DNA of 42,562 bases from an uncultured Planctomycetaceae bacterium (GCA_903858815.1 CAIOKE010000353.1:1-42562), one strand, 5' to 3'. Shown: positions 25,434-34,885, counted from the stretch's first letter. Notes: generated from the letters alone by a model not told the origin. A program made the numbers and translations.

Positions 25434-26384
25434 TCAGCACGACCGCAACGTCTGCTGTTGCAGGGACTGCAGAAAGTCCTGGTAGGCTGATTGCAGGCCA
25501 GCCTCCAGCGAAATCCGAGGTTTCCAGCCCGTTTCACGGATCCGTGAGATATCGGACAGCTTGCGAGGTGTGCCGTCTGGTTTCGTGAGGTCGTGGGTAA
25601 TTCGTCCTTTGTAGCCAACCGTCTGAGCGATCATTTGAGCCAGTTCGAGGATGCTGACTTCTGCCCCGCTGCCAATATTGACCAGATCCGGAGGATCTGC
25701 GAGTGACAGCAGGTGCAGGATGCCGGCCGCCAGATCATCCACATGCAGAAATTCCCGCAGCGGGCTTCCCGTGCCCCACATCTGCACTTCCGGCAGCCCG
25801 GCCTGTGTTGCTTCGTGAAAACGACGCAGCAAACCAGGCAGAACGTGGCTGTTGGACGGGTGATAGTTGTCCCCGGGTCCATACAGATTCGTGGGCATCG
25901 CCGAATGATACAGCACTTTGTACTGCTGTCGATAAAACTGACACAGCTTCAACCCCGCAATCTTGGCAATCGCGTAGGCTTCATTGGTTGGTTCAAGCGG
26001 CGATGTGAGCAGACTGTCTTCGGAAATTGGCTGAGGTGCCATCCGGGGATAGATGCAGGTACTGCCGAGGAACAGAAATCTTTGAGTCCCAGTCTGCCAC
26101 GCCGCATGAACTGCGTTAGAGGCCATGGCCAGATTCTGGTAGAGAAACTCTGCGGGGTAGCTGCTGTTCGCAAGAATGCCCCCGACCCTGGCAGCGGCAA
26201 AGACAACAACATCCGGGCGTTGTTGCTGAAAGAACTGTTGCACCGACAGCTGATCGGTCAGATCCAGTTCACTGCGGTCGCGAGTAATGATCCGTCGGTA
26301 GCCCTGCTGCTGCAGCAATCGCACCACAGCAGAACCTACCATGCCTTTGTGACCAGCAACGTAAATTGATTGATCAGAATTCAT
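25434..26384 (-). CDS. fcl: GDP-L-fucose synthase (GDP-4-keto-6-deoxymannose 3,5-epimerase/4-reductase)
   Basis: Completes GDP-L-fucose synthesis from the GMD product with NADPH. The protein has 316 residues, the usual length. It shows the family's unusual nucleotide motif [10 protein letters not shown] (10-19), the STCIYPR loop (108-114), the catalytic Tyr137 and Lys141 in YAIAK, and the substrate-region motifs [13 protein letters not shown] and [15 protein letters not shown], all diagnostic for Fcl/WcaG. The ATG at 26384 is the natural start in front of this motif. It makes a pair with gmd. Fucose is thus probably a constituent of the glycan built by this locus. Confidence 0.96.
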   Translation of the reverse strand: MNSDQSIYVAGHKGMVGSAVVRLLQQQGYRRIITRDRSELDLTDQLSVQQFFQQQRPDVVVFAAARVGGILANSSYPAEFLYQNLAMASNAVHAAWQTGTQRFLFLGSTCIYPRMAPQPISEDSLLTSPLEPTNEAYAIAKIAGLKLCQFYRQQYKVLYHSAMPTNLYGPGDNYHPSNSHVLPGLLRRFHEATQAGLPEVQMWGTGSPLREFLHVDDLAAGILHLLSLADPPDLVNIGSGAEVSILELAQMIAQTVGYKGRITHDLTKPDGTPRKLSDISRIRETGWKPRISLEAGLQSAYQDFLQSLQQQTLRSC

Positions 26385-26686
26385 GCTTCAGCTTGTCCAC
26401 GTTTGAAAGTATCAAAAAACCAGCGGCTACAGGTCCGCCAAAGTTTTCCATAAGCTGCGGCAGCCCGAACACGCCAACGTGCGTCCGGGAGGCTTTAGCC
26501 CAAGCCATGCTGGGGAATGCATGAACAAACTCCAGGAACATCGGCAACCCGCGTGGATACAACATTGCCAAATGGTACTAATGTCGTGTCCCACCAGAAT
26601 CAGGCCGACACCTGACTACAGCCGCGGTCAAATCTGCAGGCCGTCGTCCGCCACAGTTTTGATCACTTTGGCAACCCAACTCTTCC
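26385..26686. other. Intergenic stretch upstream of fcl, nothing recognised
   Basis: These 302 bases lie between the start of fcl and the stop of the nucleotidyltransferase gene. No gene, hairpin terminator or member of the repeat families was recognised. A 65-codon minus frame here overlaps the start of fcl and has no recognisable protein features. Confidence 0.5.
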
Positions 26687-27190
26687 TCAAACGGGGCTTT
26701 CCGCTTCCCCCGTCTGCTCAGCCAATAACGCTCGCAGTTGGGCCACCACTTCAAAGTCTTTGGGTCTGCCGGCGGCCACCTTCAATTCGATCAGCTTCCT
26801 CAGACTAACAACCGGTATGTCACAACCGTAAATCTGAATAATCTCTGAGTGTTCCTGCAGTGTTTGCCAGGTCCCATTGCCTGGTACTTCCGCCAGCAGA
26901 TCCAGATCTCCGAGCGTCGTGGTGAGTGTGAAATTCAACCCTGCTCGCAGAGTCCGGAGGTCAAAGTAAAATGGCAATCCCGCCGGAGCGCCTCGAGGAT
27001 ACACGGACAATTCTTCTGCGGCAGCCGCAAGCTTCTCAAGATTGTCAGCCGCACGATCGTAGACGACATCGACATCGTAGGTAGTACGTGCCAGCCCGTG
27101 CACAATCGCGGCACCACCGCCGATGAGAATAAAACGCACTTCAAAACGACAAAGCAGCGGTAGAAGCTGAACGAAATTCGCGGTGGTCAC
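26687..27190 (-). CDS. Nucleotidyltransferase-fold protein, MNT/DUF6036-like
   Basis: A protein of 167 residues with a GTG start at 27190; AAAGG lies about nine bases upstream. The NTase signature is clear: FILIGGGAAIVHG (20-32) followed by TTYDVDVVYD with metal ligands Asp39 and Asp41. The C-terminal part has VSLRKLIELKVAAGRPKDFE, the usual motif of stand-alone antitoxin-like NTases. It is shorter than, and only distantly similar to, the NTase at 9044-9613, so the two modules are probably independent acquisitions. It starts four bases after the small gene at 27195-27404, again forming a two-gene module. It is unrelated to sugar metabolism; a toxin-antitoxin or defence role is an inference. 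Confidence 0.85.
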   Translation of the reverse strand: MTTANFVQLLPLLCRFEVRFILIGGGAAIVHGLARTTYDVDVVYDRAADNLEKLAAAAEELSVYPRGAPAGLPFYFDLRTLRAGLNFTLTTTLGDLDLLAEVPGNGTWQTLQEHSEIIQIYGCDIPVVSLRKLIELKVAAGRPKDFEVVAQLRALLAEQTGEAESPV

Positions 27191-27194
27191 CGTT

Positions 27195-27404
27195 TCAACC
27201 TTTGCTTAAGCTGCCATCCGGATTCTGTTTTTGCATCGCCCGCAACTGACGTCCGGCTGCACGCAACTCCAGTTCCAACTCAATCATCCGGGCGTGCTTA
27301 TCCATCCGCTGCTGCACAGTAAGCTTCAGATTCTCTCGCAGCAACGTCCGATCGACGAACTGCATGTAGTAACGAATATGCTCAGGAAGATCGTCGTATA
27401 GCAA
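27195..27404 (-). CDS. Small hypothetical protein paired with the second nucleotidyltransferase (start uncertain)
   Basis: The protein-like part reads LLYDDLPEHIRYYMQFVDRT at its start and continues with a charged helix (MDKHARMIELELELRAAGRQ), ending in QKQNPDGSLSKG. A TTG at 27404 gives 69 residues and includes the conserved-looking PEHIRYYMQF stretch. The first ATG, at 27365, gives only 56. Neither has a ribosome site. Directly upstream lies the heptamer microsatellite (27423-27457), through which the frame stays open, so the original start may have been displaced or replaced by the repeat. No known domain was recognised. It ends four bases before the NTase start and is probably its partner, as in the 9610-9846 pair. 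Confidence 0.5.
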   Translation of the reverse strand: MLYDDLPEHIRYYMQFVDRTLLRENLKLTVQQRMDKHARMIELELELRAAGRQLRAMQKQNPDGSLSKG

Positions 27405-27422
27405 GGGAGGGATCGCTTTTTC

Positions 27423-27457
27423 GATTTTCGGTTTTCGGTTTTCAGTTTTCGGTTTTC
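27423..27457. repeat. Heptamer microsatellite, five RRTTTTC units
   Basis: Five units of seven bases: GATTTTC, GGTTTTC, GGTTTTC, AGTTTTC and GGTTTTC. It sits between the glycosyltransferase stop and the start region of the small gene at 27195-27404. Confidence 0.85.
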
Positions 27458-27480
27458 GGTGGGAGTGTCGCGTGGAAGAA

Positions 27481-28800
27481 TCAGCCGTGGTGGTTTGTGT
27501 TGTTCGCCGGCTGCCGCGACTGTTTGTTGGTGACCTGCTGACAACACTGACAGTTGACGTGCCCAGGGGGGGTGGCCAGTACGGAATGCAGCAGCTGGCG
27601 AAATTTCTGCAGACTGTGGTCGAACGTAAACTGCTGCAGCGCCAGCTTGCGAGCATTGTGGCCCATTTGCTGCATGTCCCTGGGGTGAGCCGAGGCCCAG
27701 CGAATCTGCTGCACAATCTGGTCAATTCGCTGGGGCTGCACCACCAGCCCGACCTGCTGTTGCACCGTCAATCGATGCAGTTCAGATTCCGGCGGGGCGT
27801 TTGTCAGCAGAGGTCGGCCGGCAGCCAGAATTCCATAGAGCTTGCTGGGCATCAGGCAGCGAGTCAGCTGGGCGGTCAGGGGCACCAGATGCAGGTCCGC
27901 TGCGTTCAGGCTGATATTCAGCCGACTGAGTGGCTGATAGCCGGTGATTGTCACGTTCGTCAGCCCCAGTTGCTGTACCTGCCGCCGCAGAGCCTGTTCC
28001 AGAGAACCTCGACCAACAAACACAAAGTGTATCCGTGGATCATCAGCCAGTTGCGCTGCAGCCTGAACAAAATGGTCCAGTCGCTGCGTCAAACCGAAAT
28101 TGCCGGAATACATGACCACAAACTTATCCGCCAGACCGTGCTTCTGACGAAACGCATTTGGCCCTTCCAGTGGCGTGATTCGCTGCACGTCGGCCCAGTT
28201 CGGTATCACCTGCACTCGATCCGGGGCAATGCCGTCTTCCAGCAGCAGTTGCCGCATATCTGAACTGAGCACCACCATCTGCTCACAGCGATGGTACACG
28301 TCGAACAATTCGCGGCGTATTGTGCGGATATAGCGGTTGTTCCGAATAACCCCCATGGCCACCCCGACGTCCGGGTGAATGTCCTGCAGATATCCGACCA
28401 CTCGCACAGGCCCCCGATCCATCAGCCGCGCCGCTTCCGTTGCCAGCGTGAACGGATCCGTCTCAAACACCAGCACGTCAGGCCGATTCAGGCGTTTGAG
28501 CATCCGGCGGACAGACCATTGAAAACTGAGATAGTTGGCAATCCGCAGCAGAATTCTGCGTTTGGGCAGCTGCAGATGCCGCAGACGATGAATCCGCACG
28601 CCGTTATGCACGGTCTGTGACTTCCAGTCAGCGGGGGCATCAGCCGAAAGGCTGTTCGGTAGACCAGCCACAACTTCGACCTGGAATTCGTCCGCAAGAC
28701 CCTCGCACAACTGCGTCAACAGTTGTCCAGTGGCTTCGATATCGGGCCAGTAGGACCGATTGACGAAGACAATTCGGGGTTTGGAAGAATCGCTGGTCAT
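27481..28800 (-). CDS. Glycosyltransferase family 4, WcaI-like
   Basis: A protein of 439 residues with two Rossmann-like halves (GT-B fold). The N-terminal half begins IVFVNRSYWPDIEATGQLL, the acceptor-side signature of WcaI-like transferases, and contains DIHPDVGVAMG. The C-terminal donor half has VVMYSGNFGLTQRLD, FVFVGRGSLEQALR and the donor-binding LMPSKLYGILAAGRPLLTNA with the family's E-x7-E-like region (PPESELHRL). Its tail of about 40 residues (rich in Cys, Gln and Asn) is outside the domain and of no known use. The family transfers a sugar from a nucleotide donor to a lipid-linked chain on the cytoplasmic face. GDP-fucose or GDP-mannose is a plausible donor given the nearby genes, but not shown. 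Confidence 0.92.
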   Translation of the reverse strand: MTSDSSKPRIVFVNRSYWPDIEATGQLLTQLCEGLADEFQVEVVAGLPNSLSADAPADWKSQTVHNGVRIHRLRHLQLPKRRILLRIANYLSFQWSVRRMLKRLNRPDVLVFETDPFTLATEAARLMDRGPVRVVGYLQDIHPDVGVAMGVIRNNRYIRTIRRELFDVYHRCEQMVVLSSDMRQLLLEDGIAPDRVQVIPNWADVQRITPLEGPNAFRQKHGLADKFVVMYSGNFGLTQRLDHFVQAAAQLADDPRIHFVFVGRGSLEQALRRQVQQLGLTNVTITGYQPLSRLNISLNAADLHLVPLTAQLTRCLMPSKLYGILAAGRPLLTNAPPESELHRLTVQQQVGLVVQPQRIDQIVQQIRWASAHPRDMQQMGHNARKLALQQFTFDHSLQKFRQLLHSVLATPPGHVNCQCCQQVTNKQSRQPANNTNHHG

Positions 28801-29153
28801 ACGAAAGAGTCAGTCGATCCAGGAGATGCGGGCGAAACGCAGGGAGAAACCGAGTGTGCGCATGCTACGCCCCTGTGGGTGACGGTAACCCTAAGGATTA
28901 TATCGGCTGGGAAATGTGAAAATGCAGAAAAACCGGGGGATGAACAGCGATCCTGAGGAATGCGAGTGAGCCGTTGGGATGTGCCGACTGTGCAACGGCC
29001 GTGAACTGGCCAGGAAAGCGTTTTTCCATCGCCTGCATCAGGTGGTTGCCGCCGCAGAATCGGAATATTCGTTCTATCCGACACAAGGGATGGGAACCGC
29101 AGCAGTGACTTTGCCCAATGCGGTTTTGCTGGTCCACGGGGGCATCGGGGGAG

Positions 29154-29181
29154 AGTTTTCGGTTTTCAGTTTTCAGTTTTC
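29154..29181. repeat. Heptamer microsatellite, four RGTTTTC units
   Basis: Units AGTTTTC, GGTTTTC, AGTTTTC and AGTTTTC follow each other without a gap. Confidence 0.85.
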
Positions 29182-29611
29182 ACTGGGGGGGCGTTGGAAG
29201 CGGACGGCGAGTCAACGTGAAATGCAATCACGGGCCAACCGCGATTGCTGCCGTTCTGAACGCCCCGTCGGCGGCTGACTCCCCGCCCGCTGACGCTGGG
29301 CGCTACGGCGGACGGGCTTTGCGCCCTTTGGGAGGGGGACTTCAACACCATGGAAAACCGAAAACGCTCAGCCGGCTCGGCGGGAGCCTCGCACTCCCGA
29401 GGGATCCGGTGGCCGACACGGCGGACGGGTACGGCACCCTCCGGGCAAGGATGCGTTACCCATTCCACCCGGAAGTCCCAGGCGTCAGATTTTTGGCCCC
29501 ATCAAGACTACTCCTGTAAGCTTCCGCCGATGGTACGCCCCTCGCTGTCGCTGGTGTCTTTCGTGGTCAAAAGACTTCCCATCACCGCGCACTTCATTTT
29601 GCTGTGCCCCG

Positions 29612-29646
29612 CAAAAAAATCGGGGTCGGGCTGTTTGCCCGACCCC
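29612..29646 (-). terminator. Intrinsic terminator of the Wzc-like gene
   Basis: On the minus strand a perfect 10-base stem (GGGGTCGGGC pairing with GCCCGACCCC, loop AAACA) is followed by GA and seven Ts. It lies 35 bases after the stop of the autokinase gene at 29681. Confidence 0.88.
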
Positions 29647-29680
29647 GCTGGTTCACTTGCCTGCACAGCCCCTGGTCACT

Positions 29681-32065
29681 TCAGGTTGACTGTTCCTGCT
29701 GGTTAGGTTCTGCAGGCTCGGACTTGCTGGCGATTGCCTGCAGCTGAGCAGAACCGGCTGTTGCTACACCACCTGTCTGATTTTCATCCGGGAAGTACTC
29801 GCTGCCGTCCTTGCTGGTATACGCGTTGTACGAACCGTACCGCCCGTATCCATAACCATACTTGTAGTTGTAGCTCTTGTAGTAGTAGCGATAGTCTGAG
29901 TAGCGGTAGTTTCCGTACCCGTAAGCATCGCGTTCTTCCACCCCGTTAATCACCACGCCGGAGACGGTTGCACCGATGTCACGCAGTGAATCGATCGTGC
30001 GTTTGCCAAGATCTCGAGTGTGACGGCTGAGTCGCATACAGACGATCACTCCATCCACACGAGCTGCCACCCCGGCAGGGTCGGTGACTGCCAGAATTGG
30101 TGGAGTATCGACGATGACGTAATCAAACCTGGAACGCAGTTCCTCAAGCAGTCTTTCGTATTCCGGACGAGCCAGCAATTCCGCCGGATCCTTGGGACGA
30201 CTGCCGCAGGGGATAATGAACAGGTCGGGCACCTGAGTGCCCTGCACGGCAGCTTCAATCTCTGCTCCATTACGCAGCAGATCAACGACCCCGACCTTGT
30301 TATCAACACCCGTCAGCTTATGCACTTTGGGACGACGCAGGTCACTTTCCAGCAGCACAGTCCGCTTACCGGACTGAGCGAGGGAGACTGCAAGGTTCAG
30401 AGCCAGTGTCGACTTTCCGTCTCCGGCGGCCGGGCTGGTCACAGAGATCACTCTGTGCTCACCGGCCATCGCACTGAAACACACCGCCGTACGAATTGCT
30501 CGGAAAGCTTCTGCAGGACGAGACCGCGGCAGGTGCACGGTAATCGCCGAACGGTCGAATTTGTTGCCGTCCGAGCTGATCTTCATGCGTTGTTCAGTCA
30601 TGAATGGGATGTGGCCCATGATCGGCACGCCGAATTCGCGGATGATGTCTTCCGGCTTGCGGAAGGAGCGGTCTGCCATTTCGATGAGGTAGGCGATCCC
30701 CAATCCCGCCATCGCCCCCAGCAGGGCCCCCATCCCGAGGAATCGTTCCATGATGGGCGAAATCTTGACGCCAGTTCGGGCATGCTGGAGAACGAGCGCA
30801 GTGACCCCTCCCATGCCAGCATTCAGGTGCACTTCGCTGATCGCCTGAGATGTGTTGTTGAACAGCAGCCCAAGGCGGTCGATATTCGCTTTCTTGTGCT
30901 TGTCTTCAATTTCCTCGAGCATCAGTTTGCGTGCAAGGGCATCGTCGTTTGAGGCCAGTACCTGAACTTCCTGCTGCTGGCGTTCAAGAATTGCCAGTTG
31001 CTGTTCCATCGAACGCAGGTAAAGGGTCAGGAAGTCAGTCGGCTTGTCTGCGGATTCAGCCGCTTCTTTCTCCAGCCCTGCCATTTCCTTGATGTGGTCC
31101 CGAATCATCTGCATTTTCAGCTGAATCATTTTCAGCTTGGGGTGGCCTGGCCCCAACTCTGTTGCAAGTTGTGCCTCTTCAAGCATCAATGGGAACAGAG
31201 CCTGAGCGGTAGGATCGCCACCACCGTTCACAGCATTTGCCCCGCCCGTGTCATCTTTTTTGCCGATCAGCAGCAGGATTGCTTCACGAGTACCTCCCGA
31301 CTGAATCGCCTCGTTGATTGCATTCAACTCAGCTTTCATGATGGTTTTTTCGAGCTCGTAGCTGGAGACCCGTGACTCAGCGGCACGAGCGCGAATGCGG
31401 TGAGGGTTTTCACCGTCGGTCGTCAGATTCGACCCCTCACGGAACCTGGCATACTCTTCCTCAGCCTTCTTCAATTGTTCGTGCAGTTCGTCACGAGCAC
31501 GACTGAGGATGCCTTTCACTTCTTCACTGGCGTCCTGATAGTTTTCTTTCTGCGTTGCCACGTATTCCTCAGCGGCAGCATTGGCAATATCACGAATGTC
31601 TTCCGGATTTGCCCCCGTCGCGGCGATCGTCAACACGTTGGCAGACCGCGGAGTCACAGAGAGCATGCCACCGAGGGCATTGATGGCATCTTCCTGCGAC
31701 ATCCCGCTGAGTGTTGGGCGAGAGCTGAGGCTGTGATTCTTGTATGCGGCCGAAAGTGTTCGCTCACTGCGGAGGACATAGTTGGCGTCCGTCAGGTCCT
31801 TTTCGGCCATCATTGAACGCACACGGGCGTCACCAGCACGATGGATCACCTGCACCATCGCTTCTGAGCGGTACTGGGGGACCTGCCGCTGCAGCAGCAT
31901 GTAACCCACACCTGTTCCAAGAATTGCGAACAGGACGATGAAGCCCTTCCGCCGGCGCAGAAAACCAATCAGGTCCAATCCAGCGTTCGTGTCTTCCGTC
32001 TGCGGAATCGCGATCTGATTTTCAGGGGAAACTGTCGACACTTGCAAGCACTCCGTAAAAGGCAA
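29681..32065 (-). CDS. Polysaccharide co-polymerase / bacterial tyrosine autokinase, Wzc-ExoP type, with Tyr-rich tail
   Basis: A protein of 794 residues from TTG 32065; GTG at 32041, with GGAG nine bases upstream, is an equally good start and shortens it by eight. The Wzz domain begins with membrane segment 1 (about 40-58). A long coiled-coil periplasmic part (170-410) and membrane segment 2 (about 440-463) follow. The cytoplasmic BY-kinase has Walker A AAGDGKST (546-553), Walker A' LLESDLRRP (571-579) and Walker B YVIVDTPPI (649-657). The C-terminal autophosphorylation cluster has 16 tyrosines between residues 715 and 749, more than in the Wzc proteins I recall. It controls chain length and export in capsule or EPS systems through phosphorylation cycles. 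A terminator follows the gene, so it is probably transcribed apart from the glycosyltransferase. Confidence 0.94.
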   Translation of the reverse strand: MPFTECLQVSTVSPENQIAIPQTEDTNAGLDLIGFLRRRKGFIVLFAILGTGVGYMLLQRQVPQYRSEAMVQVIHRAGDARVRSMMAEKDLTDANYVLRSERTLSAAYKNHSLSSRPTLSGMSQEDAINALGGMLSVTPRSANVLTIAATGANPEDIRDIANAAAEEYVATQKENYQDASEEVKGILSRARDELHEQLKKAEEEYARFREGSNLTTDGENPHRIRARAAESRVSSYELEKTIMKAELNAINEAIQSGGTREAILLLIGKKDDTGGANAVNGGGDPTAQALFPLMLEEAQLATELGPGHPKLKMIQLKMQMIRDHIKEMAGLEKEAAESADKPTDFLTLYLRSMEQQLAILERQQQEVQVLASNDDALARKLMLEEIEDKHKKANIDRLGLLFNNTSQAISEVHLNAGMGGVTALVLQHARTGVKISPIMERFLGMGALLGAMAGLGIAYLIEMADRSFRKPEDIIREFGVPIMGHIPFMTEQRMKISSDGNKFDRSAITVHLPRSRPAEAFRAIRTAVCFSAMAGEHRVISVTSPAAGDGKSTLALNLAVSLAQSGKRTVLLESDLRRPKVHKLTGVDNKVGVVDLLRNGAEIEAAVQGTQVPDLFIIPCGSRPKDPAELLARPEYERLLEELRSRFDYVIVDTPPILAVTDPAGVAARVDGVIVCMRLSRHTRDLGKRTIDSLRDIGATVSGVVINGVEERDAYGYGNYRYSDYRYYYKSYNYKYGYGYGRYGSYNAYTSKDGSEYFPDENQTGGVATAGSAQLQAIASKSEPAEPNQQEQST

Positions 32066-32241
32066 TCAACCTGCGGTGAGTTCAGGCTGAGAGCGGAACG
32101 TCATTTCCATTTTGCAAGGAAAAGCAACGAGATCCACCCAGGACTTCGTGGTCAATTGGAAATCCCAGGAAGTAACACGGCCGACAACTGCCGGCCCAGC
32201 CGTGAAACAGTCACCGTCTTCCACCCCGTATTACGCGCCTG

Positions 32242-32269
32242 AGCCTACAGGCAAGAAACGCAATGTCAA
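32242..32269 (-). promoter_or_regulatory. Possible sigma70-like promoter of the autokinase gene
   Basis: On the minus strand a perfect TTGACA (32269-32264) is followed after 16 bases by TAGGCT (32247-32242), about 180 bases before the gene. The -10 match is weak, so this is only a candidate. Confidence 0.2.
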
Positions 32270-32689
32270 AAAATCGACGGAAAAACCAGTTGATTTTCTA
32301 CGACAACGTGTTCCCAGCCATGGCACAAACGAGGCAGTCCCAGTGAACTCGCTACGCTTCCTTATCTTCTACATCGGCAAATTCTGCCAAAACCACCACT
32401 CCACTTGCCAGATTCGCAGACTATCAAGTGGAATCTGTGAAATTGGCGATCAATTCAGGTTGTTTCCCATTTTTTGGTCCGAGAGGGTCGTACACCCAAC
32501 CACGGGGCTGCTTCGGAAACACAACATGTTGCACCAGAACCACATGCGGAAGGCAAAGCCAGCCTCCAGTACCGCTGGTCGCTTCCAGACATGAAACTGG
32601 CGGATGGGAGGCAACCCCCGGAAGGGCGAGTCTCCGGCCGGGGTCAGTGGTCGGCAGGTGCAGTCCCCCTCGGGAGGGCGAGACGTGGC

Positions 32690-32870
32690 AGGCTTGGGAG
32701 GGCGAGGCTCCTGCAGAGCCGAAGGTCGTTGGAGTTGCGTTACCGAGCTGGTGCTCGGTGGTCCCGGGGAAGTCCCCTTTCGGGAGGGCGAGGCTTCCGC
32801 AGAGCTGAGGGTCGTTGGATTTGCGTTACCGAGCTGGTGCTCGGTGGTCCCAGGGGGACCGATGGACCGG
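32690..32870 (+). repeat. Tandem 86-base repeat, two units
   Basis: The block GGGAGGGCGAGGC recurs at 32696 and 32782, and the hairpin ACCGAGCTGGTGCTCGGT at 32742 and 32828, both exactly 86 bases apart. Between them lie GAAGGTCGTTGGA and TTGCGTT. The same unit with the same spacing is at 38946-39205, and single units are at about 15890 and 34435. Confidence 0.85.
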
Positions 32871-33011
32871 GCCGCAAAAAAACTTCCGTAACTTGTTCCA
32901 CTGCGAGCCCCCCGTCCCCTCGCTGCAAATGATCCCAGCCGACGGCACGACCCCCATTCGCTACAACCGAAAGCTTATGCCCTTCGATTATGCAGACCGA
33001 CGGAAAGGCGT

Positions 33012-34115
33012 TCAGACTTCGGATTCTGCACTGCCAGCCAGCACCCCGATCCGAATAGCCTGCGGATTGGCTGCTGCCGCGATGGCATCATGGATCGCCT
33101 GCAGCGGATACCAGCCGGCGACCAGTCCCTCAAATCCATAGTCGTCAGCAGCCGATTGCAGGAACTGAACGGCCCGCGCCAGATGCTGCGGCGCATAATT
33201 ATGGATGCCGCGGATGGAAAGATTTCTGCGGACCACCTGCTCAAGTGCCAGTCCGACGGGGGCAGAGGGAAACACTGAGCCCACCAGCACAGCCGTAGCC
33301 CCCAGACGCAGGACTGGCCACGTGCATTCGAAGGCCGCGGGGGCTCCGGAGACTTCAACAGCCGTATCCACCCCCATGCCGCCCGTCGCTTCACGCACCG
33401 TTTCCGCCAATTCATGCGGGCCACAAACCCGCGTCGCCCCGAATTGTCGAGCCAGAAGTCGGCGATGTTCATGCACTTCGCAGACAATCACCTCCGCAGC
33501 CCCGGACCAGCGTGCCATGGCTGCTGTCGTCAAGCCCAGCAGACCGGCCCCGGTAATACAAATGGCCTGCCCCTGCAGCGAGCCTGCAACATCGAGAGCC
33601 GCTGCGATGGTCGCCGTGGCACAACTGGCCGGACACACCGCGCTCAGTGAGAGCTGCTGAGGGACCTTTACGACAGCCGTTCCGCGTGTCAACAAACAGT
33701 GCTGGGCCAGTCCACCAAGTAATTCATAACCTTCCCGAAATGCCTCGTGCCCGTATTTCACCGACTGCCGACACTTCTGCGGCAATCCACGGTGGCAATA
33801 AAAGCACTGGCCACAGGATGCGACAATCGCCCAGACAATTCGATCACCCGGTTGCAGCGGTTGACCGGCTATGTCACTCAGCGGCTGATCACCACCGATC
33901 TGCTGAATTCGACCAACGATTTCATGGCCCAGCACCGTCGGCACAGGAACACTGCGACGCCCCTCGATACTGTGCAGATCACTGCCACACAACGTGCAGC
34001 CTTCGACACGTACCAGCATTTCCCCGGGCTGTGGCACGGGAGTCCGAATGGTCTGCAGAGAGACACTTCCGGCCGTACCGGAAAAGACAGCAGCCAGCGA
34101 TTGCCCCGGATTCAC
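33012..34115 (-). CDS. Zinc-dependent alcohol dehydrogenase associated with phosphonate catabolism
   Basis: A medium-chain dehydrogenase of 367 residues from GTG 34115, which has GAGGGG six bases upstream; the frame is open 67 codons further but that part is Cys/Ser-rich and unlike the family. Catalytic-zinc ligands are in GCTLCGSD (Cys40) and GHE (64-65). The structural zinc site is CGQCFYC plus a fourth Cys (101, 104, 107, 115). The NAD motif GAGLLG is followed by the Rossmann part. It resembles the TIGR03366 group of alcohol dehydrogenases repeatedly found beside phosphonate genes, and the neighbours here (DUF5690 transporter, FAD oxidase, phnX) fit. It may oxidise a hydroxyphosphonate or a related alcohol; the substrate is not known. 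Confidence 0.85.
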   Translation of the reverse strand: MNPGQSLAAVFSGTAGSVSLQTIRTPVPQPGEMLVRVEGCTLCGSDLHSIEGRRSVPVPTVLGHEIVGRIQQIGGDQPLSDIAGQPLQPGDRIVWAIVASCGQCFYCHRGLPQKCRQSVKYGHEAFREGYELLGGLAQHCLLTRGTAVVKVPQQLSLSAVCPASCATATIAAALDVAGSLQGQAICITGAGLLGLTTAAMARWSGAAEVIVCEVHEHRRLLARQFGATRVCGPHELAETVREATGGMGVDTAVEVSGAPAAFECTWPVLRLGATAVLVGSVFPSAPVGLALEQVVRRNLSIRGIHNYAPQHLARAVQFLQSAADDYGFEGLVAGWYPLQAIHDAIAAAANPQAIRIGVLAGSAESEV

Positions 34116-34549
34116 AAAGCCCCTCAGGGAAATTCGTTTGCAGGTGTGACAGATCACGAAGCATGACGGTAGCGGGGTGCGTTCCTGAAAGCAACAGCAG
34201 GGTTGCGAGGACGATGCCACGGCGGATCGATTCCCGCTTCGCCGAGTGATGAAATGAGTGACCGGACAACTGACGATGAGACAACTGCACTCACTCAGTA
34301 ATGCACTTACCGACAACGCGACCTGCCATGGGAGACACGAACAAGCCGGTGGCTAGCGTCTGCAACCAGCACAGCAGTGTCGCCCCCGCCACCGTACTGG
34401 CGAGCCGTTAGCGCAATCTGACGGGCGTCGTTATTTGCGTCACCGAGCTGGTGCTCGGTGGTCCCGGGGAAGTGCCCCCTGGGAGGGCGAGGCTCCCGCC
34501 GAGCCGAAGTCAATTGCCACTGTTGAGTTGTCGTTGTTGGCCGACAACT

Positions 34550-34656
34550 GTAGCCGGAGCATTCCTGCTCGGACCCGTCCATTAAAAAACACCGGGGATT
34601 TCAACGCTGACGAGAAGTTCGTGCCCGGGCTAAAGCCCAGACTACGACTTTTGTCC
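34550..34656 (+). repeat. Two-hairpin dispersed element, copy 3
   Basis: Same order as copy 1: a GGAGCATTCCTGCTCGG hairpin end, AAAAAACACCGGGGATTTCA, GACGAGAAGTTC, GCCCGGGCTAAAGCCC and AGACTACGACTTTTGTCC. Confidence 0.75.
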
Positions 34657-34885
34657 CTATCGTCATTCCTGCCCGGCCGCCTTTGCCGCACACAAAGCCG
34701 CGGCGCACGTTCGGCCGGCACACCGCCATTCCGTGGGCTGATAACCACCCAGCAAAGGTCAGCCTCGGCATCGTCACCGAGTTGGGGCTCGGTGGTCGTG
34801 ACATCGGCTTCAGCCAGTGTCATTACCCATAAAAATGCAATGTTTGTGATGCCGATCCGCTGCTGCGGAAGAGGGAACCCATGAT

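Larger units (their letters stand above)
28801..29680. other. Intergenic stretch between the autokinase and glycosyltransferase genes
   Basis: These 880 bases carry no convincing gene. A heptamer microsatellite (29154-29181), an inverted fragment of the 86-base repeat family (about 29372-29400, GGCTCGGCGGGAGCCTCGC) and an intrinsic terminator (29612-29646) are seen. Because the terminator ends the upstream Wzc-like gene, the glycosyltransferase gene probably has its own promoter in this stretch. None was assigned. Confidence 0.55.
32066..33011. other. Intergenic stretch upstream of the autokinase gene
   Basis: These 946 bases hold no convincing gene. The left 500 bases are non-repetitive and should carry the leader and promoter of the autokinase gene. 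From about 32600 to 32870 the 86-base repeat family is present, and the remaining part up to the alcohol dehydrogenase stop shows nothing recognised. This stretch is the boundary between the glycan locus and the phosphonate module. Confidence 0.55.

Noticed and set aside
30020-30952. A 310-codon plus-strand open frame
   Set aside because: Antisense to the Wzc-like kinase with Walker motifs.
34116-34316. Upstream extension of the alcohol dehydrogenase frame
   Set aside because: The extra 67 residues are Cys/Ser-rich and not family-like; GTG 34115 has a good ribosome site.
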